Positions 1 to 12,049 of a stretch of DNA of 64,000 bases are shown piece by piece. Made by a program: the position numbers and the translations under genes. Numbering within the stretch: the first letter of the stretch is position 1; every line of letters starts with the position of its first letter. Under the pieces are notes generated by a model that saw nothing but the letters and a program-made list of their open reading frames with translations, was not told where the DNA came from and did no database searches. Origin of the DNA: Polytrichum commune (Eukaryota > Streptophyta > Polytrichopsida > Polytrichales > Polytrichaceae); assembly GCA_950295325.1 (NCBI GenBank), contig OX485804.1, positions 38,802,429-38,866,428 of the forward strand, in the 5' to 3' direction.

Positions 1-240
1 TGTCAAAACTTGTCGCTATCTAGGTGGATGACAAACTACACTAAACATATGACTTAAGATGGCTTCAAAAATCAATGTGCCGTGTTGATTAGATTGTCAT
101 GTAACATCAAGCGTCTTTATAGTTGCAAGGCAATCAATGTGGATCAATGGTAGATAGTGTGGACCACACTAAATAAGATGTTTAGTGTAGCTTGCTAATA
201 ATTTGTATTCCTTTCAAACATCATTCCTATCCTTCTATTA

Positions 241-736
241 CGGCCACTTCACACACGAGACTGAGAGCCCGTGACCATTTCACTTCAAGCACTCTCATTA
301 GAAACGGCGGAGCTGGTCCAAGTTCGCTTCACACTACGCTTGAGGGACCAACGGAGTATGTGAATGCAAGATGGATGTAAAGTCTACATCGATTCCTACA
401 TGGTATCGAATGGATCATGTTTCGTGGTCACTTGGACTATCTTCAAAAACCACCTCTTGGAGGCAGGCCTAACACAAAACCAGGAGACCGTGGCACTCCA
501 AACACTCACAACCATTGATTTATTCTATATTAACATGCGTGAGGACCCGCATGGATAGAAATTCATTGAAATAGCATCTGGTTGACGGCCCGGGCACATA
601 TGATTTCACACTACACTTAAGAGTCCATGACCACACTAGATGATTTTGGAGGTGTATTGAGACGGCCGTTGGACACTTTCTTTTGGGCCCTCACAATTTC
701 ACGGTCACGGCTCTTGGCTCATGTGTGAAGTGGCCC
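241..736 (+). mobile_element. Tourist-like (PIF/Harbinger-type) MITE, copy 1
   Basis: A 496-bp non-coding element with terminal inverted repeats. The left end reads CGGCCACTTCACACACGAG and the right end is the complement of GGGCCACTTCACACATGAG. It is flanked on both sides by TTA (238-240 and 737-739). A 3-bp TTA/TAA target duplication with a GGGCC-type terminus is the hallmark of PIF/Harbinger-derived Tourist MITEs. At least four well preserved relatives occur in the window (946, 17640, 29001, 31097). Short open frames inside it are shared by several copies only because the copies are homologous. No transposase is present. Confidence 0.85.
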
Positions 737-945
737 TTAGATTTAACATACTTACACATTTCCGGTGACACGGTTGGGTGTTGACTTCACAAGAGGGTTA
801 TCAGAATCACATTGCTCATAAAAAGTCGTAATCTTATACAGATGGACGATTTTGAAGCAACAAATCATGTATGTCTTTTTATGCGTCGATGATGATGATA
901 ATATGATTGCAAAATTTATTATGCACCTTAGCTACGTGGGTGTTA

Positions 946-1694
946 GGGCCACTTCACACACGAGCCAAGAGCCGTGACCATGAAAGTGTGAGAGCCCAAA
1001 AGAAAGTGTCCAATGGCCGTCCCAACACACCTCCAAAATTGTGTCGTGTGGTCACGGACTCTCAAGTGTAGTGTGAAGTCATATGTGATCGGGCCCTCAA
1101 TCAAATGCTATTTAAATGAATTTCTATCCATGCGGGTATTCACGCATGATAAAAGATCACTATATTCATTAATTAGAGACTTTGGAAAGTCTCGAAATAA
1201 ATGCAAATGGTTTAATATCTGATTCAATTTCTTGTTGTGATGACATGTATTTGTGCAAAATTGGTTAGTGCCACCCATGCAAATCACTTTATTAAGTCAC
1301 CTTGAATATATTTTTGTGTTTTTCTTGTTCTTTATTTGAAAAACTACGTCCTTAAATAGTCTCAAAATCATGAAAAAATCTCCGATTACTAACTATAATG
1401 ATAAATAAATAAAATCAACAGTTGTGAGTGTACAGAGTGCCATGGTCTTTGGGTTTTGTGTTAGGCCTACCTCCAAGAGGTGGTTTTTGAAAATAGTCCA
1501 AGCGACCATGAAACATGATCCACTTGATGCCTTGCATGATTCCATGTAGACATTACATCCATCTTGCATTCACATACTCCGTTGGTCCCTCAAGCGTAGT
1601 GTGAAGCAAACTTGGACCAGCTTTGCCTTTTCCACCAACGAGAGTGCTTGAATGTAATGGTTACATGCTCTCGGTCTTGTGTGTAAAGTGGCCC
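946..1694 (-). mobile_element. Tourist-like MITE, copy 2, carrying a nested insertion
   Basis: The same family as 241-736 in the opposite orientation, flanked by TTA at 943-945 and 1695-1697. It is about 250 bp longer than its relatives because a second element interrupts it at 1154-1397. Both termini remain recognisable as GGGCCACTTCACACACGAG and its complement (right end slightly diverged). Confidence 0.85.
1154..1397. mobile_element. hAT-like MITE nested in Tourist-like MITE
   Basis: A 244-bp AT-rich insert flanked by a perfect 8-bp direct repeat ATGATAAA (1146-1153 and 1398-1405). It lies exactly where other copies of the host MITE read through continuously. An 8-bp duplication is typical of hAT elements. 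I do not see strong terminal inverted repeats, so the superfamily call is tentative, but the insertion itself is well supported by comparison with the copy at 31097. Confidence 0.6.
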
Positions 1695-1697
1695 TTA

Positions 1698-3280
1698 GTT
1701 GGTTCGTGTTTCATATTCTCCAACTTCTACCACTTAGGTTTACACAACAAAACATGTGTTGCATTAGCAAATCTACTATGAAGCATCAACGGAATTCAAA
1801 TTGAAAATCAAAATCTCCCTTGCTTTAGTTATGGTTGATGGAAGTTTGTGTTTGTTGATTCCTTAACTAAATGCATAAGTCCTTCTAGTTTTGTCTGCTA
1901 TTGAGTGCGGGGTAGTTAATAAAGTATGAAGACTTAGTCCAATCTCTTTTAGACACATGTCTTAAAGGTGTTTGTTCTTTGATCATCACCTAACCATATA
2001 CCAATCAAATATAGGTGTTTGATTAAAATGTATTATTAAATAACACATGCATATTTTATTGTAGGGGAAGTTCTAACCAATAGTGGACTGGTATCGGTTC
2101 TTTTTTTGGACCATTCATGTATCTATCTATAAGGAGGAGTCCATTTTATTGATACAAGTAGACTATGGGTATATGATGATATTTTTGTTCTCGATATTGT
2201 TCGACTCTATATACCTTCATACCTAGGCAAAATCGCTCTAGTATCAATATTGATGAAATTGGTACCGACCCAAATGAATACTCGTGTTACAATGATTCCC
2301 TCACCTTGAGATACCCACCAAATATGATATATTCAATTGGTATTACAATTTTGATTCCATATTTATGGGTTTTTATTTATTTCATTCATTCATTCACCTA
2401 TATACTACACCAACCATGGTCATAGCTTCTTTCTAGGTTGCATAAGTGTTGACCCACGAGATTAAGGATGGGTTAACACTTAGATTCGAGACACTACAAA
2501 TTAATTGAGCAATCCAAATGATTGATAGTAATTTTTATGGACCTCGGGAATCACATGCGAGGGCCCAAGTACAAACTAGTATGAGAAGATCAAGTGGTGC
2601 TAACATGGCACCAACTCTTGTCAAATCTCATCAGTCTCAAAGCATCCGTCATTCACACCAACACTAGAGATTGGTGTTGTCTCTCTCTTGGTACTTTGGA
2701 CTCGATTTTTATTTGGACCCAGACATGGACCTTAATACAACCCCACCCCAAGTTGAGTACCCAATATGATAACGCGTAAGCTTATGAATTGTGTAACCAT
2801 TAAGAGGAGATTGGATAGCGAACTACATAACCTACTGACAACTGAACATTCAAGTTATTCACGAGCCACAAATAAAATCCTTGTGAACCAAAACCATAGA
2901 GTTATGAATGACATGCTCTATGCTTGAATAGATAAAACATAGGAGAGTCATTGCAAGTGCTCGAATCTACTTGAATGAGCAACCAAATATCATGTAGATT
3001 TGACTTGAACCCAAATGATTTGGGGTTAGTGTGCAATGCTTCAATGACCTTAAAGAAGTTCAACGTATCAAAATTCAAAACCCATCATTGAGTATGCATT
3101 GCTTAAATTACATATTGAGTTATAGTTATACCAACTCAAAGCTTGGGCTTTGTGCTATTTAGGTAAATTCGTCCACCTTGGATGTTGTGACTCTAGTACA
3201 AACAAACCATGTATTCATTCTATCTTTGATCAATCATTTTGGAGCCGAATGAACTAGAATAATATTGAGATTTTGGCTAA
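1698..3280. other. AT-rich intergenic DNA, no gene seen
   Basis: No coding region, RNA gene or element with clear ends is visible here. Open frames are short and have no recognisable protein features. Confidence 0.6.
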
Positions 3281-3723
3281 GGGCCACTTTACATTGGAGC
3301 TTGAGGGCCCTTGATATACACATGATGTGATTGGTCGATAAGCCAAAGAACGTCCAAGTTCATTTTATTAACAAACCTTAAAGACATAAGAGGCCCAAGG
3401 ATTGTGAATGGATGCAAAATCATACATGACAACAAGTAGATATGTTTCAAGGTTTACTTGGTATTGTGTTAGGTCCAACTGTAGCGCAATCAATCATTTA
3501 ATTTGCTATTGGATCCCATAAATATCATTTTGTCATGATGGGGACCCGACTTGAACATATACTACGGTCCCTCAACATTGTATGCCTTTGCATTACGCTA
3601 AGCTTGAAGGCCCATCAATTATAAAATTGGAGTTATGTGTCCCCCGCTACGGTCTTTGGATGATTTTATAAAAACCCTTAGATTTTCACGGTCATGGCTC
3701 TTGGTGTGTGTGTAAAGCATCCC
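3281..3723 (-). mobile_element. Diverged Tourist-like MITE
   Basis: A 443-bp element with ends GGGCCACTTTACA and its degraded complement TGTAAAGCATCCC, flanked by TAA at 3278-3280 and 3724-3726. The inner sequence retains the phrases 'cacggtcatggctcttgg' near the right end and 'gagggccc' near the left, which tie it to the main MITE family. It is older or belongs to a sister subfamily. Confidence 0.65.
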
Positions 3724-3779
3724 TAAGATATCTTCCCAATGAAGAATTTGCATAGGCACCGCAAACCTATAGCCACTGA

Positions 3780-4530
3780 CTCAATACTTAGTATGTAAGA
3801 ACTACACTAAATAATCCTACTATTGTGGGCCACAAGAATTTTCTAGAGCCCAAGCTAACTCCTAATAATGAGAATTAATGTGGGGTACATTAATTTTCAA
3901 CCCATGCTAAGTTCTTACTAAACCACTAGAATGGGCCACATTAATTATTCAATTAGATAAGTAATGTGGATGATTGTTTTATTTCGTGCTACTTATGTCT
4001 TATATTCAATAGTCAATGCGTTGGTCAAAAGTCTTCATGAAGACTCGGGGAAAGACCCGGGGTCTTGGACCCATGTTAATTCCACCTTGACTAGAACACT
4101 AGTATGACCCACACTAATTATTTCAATGCTAATTTTCCACCCGCACTAGTAGGACTAGTTAAGTGTACTTGTGAACAAATGAACTTTTTACACGATTATT
4201 ACAAAGTTGCAGATTGTACTGTAAGTGTTTTATTGCATTCGAAGACTTGCTTTTGGAACTTAGTAGGTGCACATGCACATTTAAATGGGAGTCACTTTTT
4301 CTAAGTTTCTTGACTACCAAACATCCTTGACACTTCTAGACTCGATAGTCAATGGACATGGGCTCCCGAGTTCACTAAATGCTCCTATTACCGTGGGACG
4401 CATTAATTTTCTATAGCCCACGCTAATTTGTATAATGAGATTTTTATGGGTCCCATTAAATTCAAACCCACACTATATTTCTAGTATAAAATTAACATAA
4501 CATGTCCATGATTAGTATAGAAAGATCCAT
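3780..4530. repeat. Dispersed AT-rich repeat (gtgggccacattaatt family), two adjacent copies
   Basis: Two degraded units (about 3815-4180 and 4380-4530) share lines such as 'gggccacattaatt' and 'cccacgctaatt'. The same sequence recurs at 49330-49600 and 50360-50540. The first unit contains a 16-bp perfect palindrome AGTCTTCATGAAGACT at 4030-4045 that is conserved in the 49-kb copy. No coding capacity is visible. Ends and superfamily were not resolved. Confidence 0.6.
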
Positions 4531-4663
4531 GTGAGATGAGTTCACTAAAAATTTATAAGGGTCAAGTTTTCATCAAACTCCCTTTACTTGGGGAATAGTG
4601 GTGCAAGTCCGAACTCAAAGAGGTGGGTCTCTAGCCTTGGCCACGTGTTGTATTTAAGTAGTC

Positions 4664-4809
4664 TAGTATAGTGTGTCACTATAGTGCCCACCCCGAGAGG
4701 GGTTAGTAATCTTGCACCACTGGTATTATGCCCTGAGGGTTTAATGCCAAGGGCGGGTCGAACGGGCATTCCAATCACGCTGATCACATGGTCAGCGCTT
4801 CTTCTTCTT

Positions 4810-4839
<30 letters not shown>
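4664..4839 (+). mobile_element. SINE-A, 5'-truncated copy with (CTT)14 tail
   Basis: The sequence from about 4664 to 4797 matches the 3' half of the complete SINE at 61096-61420 (reverse strand). It ends in a pure (CTT)14 run at 4798-4839. Flanking 'aagtagtctag' (4656-4666) and 'aagtagatctag' (4840-4851) look like a slightly decayed target-site duplication. The simple-repeat 3' tail and 5' truncation are typical of LINE-mobilised SINEs. Confidence 0.75.
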
Positions 4840-4840
<1 letters not shown>

Positions 4841-4851
4841 AGTAGATCTAG

Positions 4852-7800
4852 ACATATTTTCAGAATATGGATTCTTTGGTTGCTTCAACGCTATCTATCT
4901 CAAGATCCTACGATACACTTTCAATGTACCTAAATTCTATGGAAGATGTGTAAATCCTTAGTGATTACTTGAATTTTGTGCTATTAAAATACGATGGAAA
5001 ATAAAATACCTTCTTTTAATGTTGAATAGTGAAAATACAATCAGAACAACTGCTACAGTATAATCATTGTCAACTTTGCATATTCCATCAAAGGACCTTA
5101 CCATACTATCATGTCGTAGGATCCTATGATAGAATTAATATGTTATAATTTTGGACTTGGACTTATTCCAATTTTACTTAAATATGTGATCCGTGAACTT
5201 ACTGTGTAACATTATGACCAAGAAGATTCACAATTTATAACTATTTTGAAGGATGAATGATCATAACATTAATCAATCGCATGGTTGTGTTCCATTCTAT
5301 ATTTAGCATTCAACATGGGCCTCCACTATCTTACCTTCATGGAATAAACTTTAGATAATACGAAGAGATTGACACCGGTATGAATAGTGAATAGTGTCGA
5401 TATTTTCAGTGTCCAAATGAGCAATGCGTCTTGTGAATAATGTCGGGATGAACAATGATTCATGTGAGTAGGCCAAGAGTATAAACTCCACCCAGATTTC
5501 CAACTTTAAGACTAGATGTATGAATAATAATAAAATATTACTACTTTGTGTTGGGAGCCTTGCAATATATAATTGACCCACTACAAGGTTAGTGGAATTG
5601 ACCCATATGGCTGAATAATGTTACGGTCTAACATGAATACATCCATACAAGGAAATCATTACCAAACCGGTGACTAGGTATTCCCATGCATGCAAATGTT
5701 ATGATCCACGCGCTCAAACCTTCAAGAACAATGCAACCCAACGTGGACATCATGAGACTCTTACCCTCAAAGGACCACGGAGTTCAATGTACGGCCTACA
5801 CGCACAATTTCTACAAGTCTTGCCAGGTCTTTGAAATCATGCTTGTTTATTCATTGTTGTATTCTTGTGTTTGAGCATGTATTTGGGTTATCATTTGATC
5901 CAAAGAGTTGGTTGTTTTGCATACAATGTTTTTCATGTTTGGTAAGTTTTGGGTGCTTGATTGGTAGTACTATGGAGGTTTGACCAAATAATATTTTATA
6001 TTGATCATGTCAGTGAGGGTCAAACTACTGTTGGCATGTCAAGATGTACTAAAAGGAGTTTGACCCACAATAACCTAGAATGTTTGGTCTTCATTCAAAT
6101 TCAAACACCGTCTTCAAGCATGCACCACAAGTAGAAAGAATATAGTGATTACGCACTCCAAACATCCCATGCGAGATCATAGGCAATCGACTCATGGTGA
6201 AAACTCTCATTGAATTAATGGGTATTCTATGACGTACATTATCTTACTCAATGAGAAAATGAGTACATGTGCGCTCATGTGACATTGACTATCCAAAGAC
6301 TTTGCATGTATTTGCATCCAAGGGCAATTAAGTTGTATTAGGAACCCAACTATGCGATAACACTAAAGCATTCAACCAATTTGAGGAGTGCACTTGAAGT
6401 ACAAGTGAAATTTAGACAAGGCAAGTTTCTTAGACAATTAGCTAAAAATGAGAGGGTCATAGCTCAAATACATAATTAGTGGACCACTCATTTTAAAGCT
6501 TAAGATCCATGTGTGAACCTTGAGTATCTCAAGAGGGGTTACAAGAACTTGTTATTTTGTTAATCTTTTTTTATCCCTTATATTATCCATGTATCACATG
6601 TTAAATGATATTTTTCTTTTTCAATTTCTTTGGTTTCTATAGGTAAGTATAAATCTCAGTTTTTTTCACCCTTTAATAATAATAACAATAATAATAATAA
6701 TAAATCCATTGTTTTTCTTTTAAGATTGGTGCATAAAAATACTTGATACCAGAAATGGCAATTCCCAGTGCTTACAAAATGCAGTAACAACTAAGATTAT
6801 ACAAAAACAAAAAAAATATTCAAGCGAACCGGTTAAAAAGACGGGACCATAACATTCACTTACAATTCAAACAAGAAAAGTTGGTAGCCTCACACTAGGG
6901 ACTTTATATCACAACCCCAACAAATACAAATCTCACTCAATACAAAACCCACGACTTTACATGGCATGAATCTTTACATGCTTACACACACTAACAATTG
7001 TTAAGCTCTTGTGAGAACAAACTAAGCAACTTGAACCCCACCCAAAAAAAATCGACGGCAGACATGAAGACAAAATTTCATCGGACGGACAGAAATTGAA
7101 AGGTGACGTGGCCTCACGAGAGGGCTGGAATCCATTCCATGGGCTCATATACTTCTTCTCGACAAACTACAAATCATAATCTTTGGTGAGGTGCAAGACA
7201 ATTCCTTACAAACCCTGGGTATACTCAACATGACCAACATCTAATAGCGCATATCAAACCCCAATGAACGAGCATACTAAGCGCGACATTGTTTTTGCTC
7301 AAGTTTCCGTCCACAACTCAAGGTACTACTGTTGTTTTCTAGCAACTTGGGCATAAAATAATTGACTTTGAAGGTGCCTGAATTTATGGGAAATTAATTT
7401 CATTGAGTGTCCCCCCCCCCCCCAACAAAAAGGAAATAATCTTCGAAGAATGCCTAAAATCACAATAAAACAAGTGACATTCACTGGAATCCAACAAAGT
7501 AGCATCAAAGCAAAATTTGTTGCCAAGCAAAACCCTGACATACAAGTAAAATACGAACTTTAGGGTAAGGAATGTTGGTTAAGAGAAGTGTTTAGGTTAA
7601 TCGTAGTTGCCATAGCTGAAATTTAGAAAACCATCCATGAATTATAGAAATGACTTGGATGAATGTCTAACTTGTTTTAAATTACTTCTTGAACCTGCTT
7701 GATTTTAGAATATTATTTTATGGGTTGCCTAACTTACTTCCGCACTTCAATTAATTATTAGACAAAAAGGTGCCCAGGTTGTTAGAGAGTTACAGTATGT

Positions 7801-8463
7801 CTAAAATGTTTCATCCATCCACTTCTGGACGCACTCCAATGCTAACTTTCACTTATAAATGTCCATACCACTTCTTCTTTTCACTCGTCCTATCTCAATC
7901 ATACCTACACACTACACAAGTCATTGTTTCCAAGGAATAAGAATAACCCTACCCTTTTTCTCCACATGGTTTCTAAGATGACCGAAGTTGCACAACCAAG
8001 GCTCCCATTCCGTGTGAAAATTCTCAAATGTTTTCTAGAATAAATAGGTGAGAATTCATTAACATATTGCACCTATAAATACAATCCATAACTCTTTTTT
8101 GAAAGCCAACCGTGATTTAGGTCTCCAAATCATATGTTACAATACATGTTTCATACGATGTCCATGCCCCAAGCTTTTTGGGGCTCAAAAGTTAATTTAA
8201 GGTATGCATGCGTTAAGTAGTCACTCTTCTTTAACACTATACTTGAAGGGTATTTTGCAATGTTATAGTGTGAACAAACACCAACAAAACATGTGATATG
8301 ATGGGATTGGACTATTTGCTCAAAATGTAGACAATATAGGGTCTAAATTATACCCAAAAGACCTATGGGAAAAAGATAGAAAAGAAAAGAACCTCATGTC
8401 GACCTCTTATGATGTTTGCAGCTTAGCTCCAATGTTGGAACTTGAAATGACAAGTCTTTGAGA
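4852..8463. other. AT-rich intergenic DNA, no gene seen
   Basis: About 3.6 kb with no recognisable gene. It holds an (AAT/ATA)n microsatellite around 6675-6702 and a run of 13 C at 7411-7423. Open frames of 60-76 codons carry no domain-like sequence. Confidence 0.55.
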
Positions 8464-9439
8464 CACTACAAGGAAAACACGAAAAAATGACTGGGGTTTA
8501 TGACTAATATAGGTAAGAAAGTGCACTGATGACTAACATCATTTTTAGTCCTCAACATGGTCATGTCGGACCAGTCGCTCCAGACAAAATGACTACTGTC
8601 ATATCGGACAATTTTCGTTCCCCATGGCGAGTTTCCCATGGGGTTTTGGGATCTCATTTTGGGTTGCCCCTCAACCTTTCGTCATTTTCACTATTTTTAG
8701 TCATACCTATGTGACTCTATTTAGTCATGTATAGTTATGTCTTTTGATTAGAATCAGTCATAACTATGTGATTAAACTTAGTCATGTTATGTATTTACAT
8801 GACTACATGATCTTCACTATGTGTGGTCATACGACAAATATGTTTATCCATTAACGACTATTATTAGTCATATTGTGACTAACAATAATCATATGATACA
8901 TGATTGCTTGCTAAAATGAATCATCTTTGGCGCTTTACATTTTGAGGGGTTAATCATTATTTTTGGTCCAGTAATAAGCGTTTCAATTTTGATGACTAAA
9001 TGTAGTCATTTGATATGACTATAAATAATATTATTAAAAAAACATCGAATGTTATATTCATGATAATTACATTATTTGTATGAATAAAATAACTAAACAT
9101 AGTCATCACCTTCAAACATTTTACTCTATGATATGACTAAATTTAGTCATCATATTTAAACAACTTACAGCAAAATATGACTAAGTATAGTTATCATATT
9201 CAAACAGTGGACTGCAATAGATGAATTTGTATAGTCAATATATTGAAATATTTTACTACAATAGATGACAAATCATAGTCAATATCTTCAAATATTTTAC
9301 TATAAGACATTTCACATGCACATATCATTCACTAAGCAAATTCAAACTACTAATTCCAGATGATATACACTACTACCAATCATCTACCCAAAATATGTTT
9401 CCTACATTTATCTATGACTCTACATATGCACAGCGTAAA

Positions 9440-9740
9440 AACTCAGTGGACTACATTATAAAATTGCTTACAATTTCTCCAATCTTCTTGATGGAAAGGT
9501 TATCCAATTCTACATTTTTTAAGAGGTTATACTCATTGTCGTGGCTCCTTTGCACCTCCAGAGACACACAACCTTCATATGCTATAACTTCATGCAATAT
9601 ACCCTCCTTTACATTTGTCGTTTTTCGGTGTGCAACCACATTTTTTTCCTTTCATTTTTCATAATCCATCACTTCCATAACATCCCATGTTGAAAATGTG
9701 AAGGGCGGTGGGACCTCTTTATCCGCTACAACTACCTATA
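9440..9740 (-). pseudogene. Coding-like fragment inside the CACTA element
   Basis: The minus strand reads as a coherent hydrophilic peptide for roughly 90 codons with one internal stop. It contains the runs FTFSTWDVMEVMDYE and KEGILHEVIAYEGCVSLEVQ. The composition looks like real protein, unlike the random frames around it. It could be the remains of the element's accessory ORF or a captured host gene piece. I do not recognise the family. Confidence 0.35.
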
Positions 9741-10211
9741 GTTCCAATGATTACGTATGTCAAAACCTCACGGAAAAGCCATGAAAGTAAACATACAATT
9801 TGATGAAATATTAAATGGTCACACAGTTTGGCATATTTATCTTTACATTTTTTATGGCTTCTTTTTATTGTTTTTTCCCTCCTTTATTTTTCTTACCATT
9901 TTTATCCGTTACATTGTTTGTACTTTATCCTTTATGTTTTGTAATTTTTGTCTTTGGGCTCCTCTGCTCTCATGCAGTTTCCATGTTTATCATTGGTTTT
10001 CTGTGATAATTTATGTTGATTTGGAGTTTCTCCACCTCCGTGACTCATTTTCTCATTTTCCAAATTTTTGGACGGGCCTCATGCTATAATATTAAATCAA
10101 CATTTTTTCCTCCTCGTTGCATTTGTTCGCTTTTTGCTCATTTCTTTTCTTAGGTTTTTTTTTTCCTTTTACAATGATTGTGTAGTGGTAGTTATAATTT
10201 AAAATGGGCAA

Positions 10212-10293
10212 TCGAACAGACACTTCATTCACGTCGGTCTCTTCGGAGACCGAAGTTTTTTTTTTTCTCTCTTTCTTTCTTTCTCTCTCTCTG
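10212..10293 (+). mobile_element. SINE-C, 5'-truncated, inserted in the CACTA element
   Basis: An 82-bp insert flanked by a perfect 10-bp duplication AAATGGGCAA (10202-10211 and 10294-10303). It contains a hairpin with an 8-bp stem (TCGGTCTC) and a TTCG tetraloop at 10234-10253, followed directly by a T-rich and CTTT-rich tail. The same 3' module occurs at about 61810-61858. A short body, hairpin and simple tail with a target duplication fit a truncated SINE. Confidence 0.7.
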
Positions 10294-10749
10294 AAATGGG
10301 CAACCTCATCAATTGTTATAAAAATATTAAATTAATAACTACGTCTAGTACTATTTCAATAAATAATGACTATTGCTAGTCATACATTTCACAAATATGA
10401 CTACTACTAGTTCTGCACTTCAGAAACATTACTATTACTAGTCATATATTACACAAACTTGACTACACATGACATTGCAAGCATAATTGTAAATAATCCT
10501 ACATTTCTCATAGTTTATTCAAACTTTTGGTTTTTCTTCAAATCATTTTTTATGCTCTCATTTTCAAACTCAAGGGGAAAATATTTTTCTTTTGGGTTTT
10601 CTGCCAAACTGCTTATAGCATGTGTTTTAATGTTTTATTTTCCAAAACCTGTGTTTTCTACCCTTACAATGTTGAGAGCATCCAACATCAACTTCATATT
10701 ATTCTCTAATTCTTTTATACATATGTGTAGATCTCGGCCCATATTTGTC

Positions 10750-10905
10750 AAGCAGTTGGACAAAGAGTTGCGTTCAAATTTATTTCTTCTACGGGAAACA
10801 ATAGACATGTGGCTTGTCCTAGCTTTTTGTATTGCATCCCCCTTTGTCTCTGCGACTTTATCTCAATCTCTTCACGTGATGGAGCCCTATCCAACTCAAT
10901 TGCCT
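10750..10905 (-). pseudogene. Second coding-like fragment inside the CACTA element
   Basis: The minus strand is open for about 50 codons with a basic stretch EIKSQRQRGMQYKKLGQ followed by CLLFPVEEINLNATLCPTA, then a stop. It has the same orientation as the fragment at 9440-9740 and may be another exon of the same decayed gene. No family recognised. Confidence 0.3.
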
Positions 10906-11306
10906 ACATTGATATAATCTTCCATTTCGTTGGATTAATACTTGCTGGATAATAATAAAACATGGCCTACAACTACTCACACAAAAATTAAGAGTTTGGA
11001 ACTCACCATGTTTGTTACGATCTCCTCCTCACCACGACAATACATTTTTTCTTGTCGCATTGCTTTTTTTTTGCCCATGGGGTTACGACTATCATGAAAA
11101 TAAAAATTATTGAGAGAACATGTTCCCCCACACGTTCTCTACACAGTTCCCATCTAGGTCATATCTGATACGACTAAAAACCTAGTCATATGATGACTAA
11201 AGTCACTTCTAGTCGTCACTTTGGTTCAACATGACTACCCTAAAACCGATAGTCATATCCGGTCATATGGCCGTAGTCATTTTTTCGTGTTTTCCTTGTA
11301 GTGAGA

Positions 11307-12049
11307 GTAGCAATAGTTCACCTCATAAGACACTTTATAATCCAATCTAGTAGCCAATATTGCATGCAGAATTTGAAAGTGTGCACATGAGGGTCATGTA
11401 CATGATAAGTGATATTTTACAACGTCAATTTACGAATTGTACATTTGGAACTTTTTATTGTCATCCATGGCCTCCATGTAAGCACTTTCAAAGTAAAAAA
11501 AAAAAGCAAATCCTGGAGGCTTAGGAGGTTGGACCTCATGTAAACAACTTATGATATATAATTTGGTGTGAAGACCTAATTTGGAGTCAACTTCCAACAT
11601 AACATTACTCAACTCCTTGTTGTAGTTATTTTCACACCCCCTCTTCCCAAAAAAGGAACAATGTGTAATATTTGTCAACAATCCAACTTAGACTATATTC
11701 AATGTTGAATTTGGAATTCCAACGAATATTCTTAAATATGATAGGCATAATTCTATGGTGATTATGAACCATGAAAGATAATAGGTGGGACCTCTTCCCA
11801 TGCACTAGTGGTAGGGTGAATGTATTTATGGGGCCAACAATGTGCAAGCCCAAACCAACATCCACCACGCCTTCACATGCCACTTGCTGCAATGATACCA
11901 AATGCAAATATATTGTTGATTATAAGTGGCTTGACTTTCTAGCCTTATGCTTTAATTGTGATTATAAGAGGGTTGTATTTGTGTTGGTTTGATTTGAAGT
12001 CTTGGTCCATATATTTGTCATGTGTGAATGTGACTTCTATCAGTTGGAT
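11307..12049. other. No gene seen
   Basis: AT-rich DNA between the CACTA element and the decayed LINE. It may contain the 3' tail of the LINE at 12050-13140 (minus strand), but I could not align it with confidence. Confidence 0.45.

Larger units (their letters stand above)
8464..11303. mobile_element. CACTA (En/Spm) transposon, non-autonomous
   Basis: A 2840-bp element that begins CACTACAAGGAAA and ends with the exact complement. The terminal inverted repeats are identical over 29 bp (8464-8492 and 11275-11303). It is flanked by a 3-bp direct repeat AGA (8461-8463 and 11304-11306), as expected for CACTA elements. The subterminal regions (about 8490-9300, 10320-10460, 11150-11280) are packed with TGACTA/TAGTCA motifs in both orientations, the typical arrangement of transposase-binding repeats. 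No intact TNP2-type transposase is visible, only two coding-like fragments on the minus strand. Perfect termini suggest fairly recent mobility. Confidence 0.93.

Noticed and set aside
9757-10089. A 110-codon hydrophobic frame that looks like a membrane protein
   Set aside because: It arises from T-rich DNA inside the CACTA element; Phe and Leu runs are expected by composition and nothing is conserved.
10234-10270. GC-rich TTCG hairpin followed by a T run, like a bacterial intrinsic terminator
   Set aside because: The genome is a plant nuclear one, and the structure lies in an 82-bp insert with a 10-bp target duplication, so it is a SINE 3' end.
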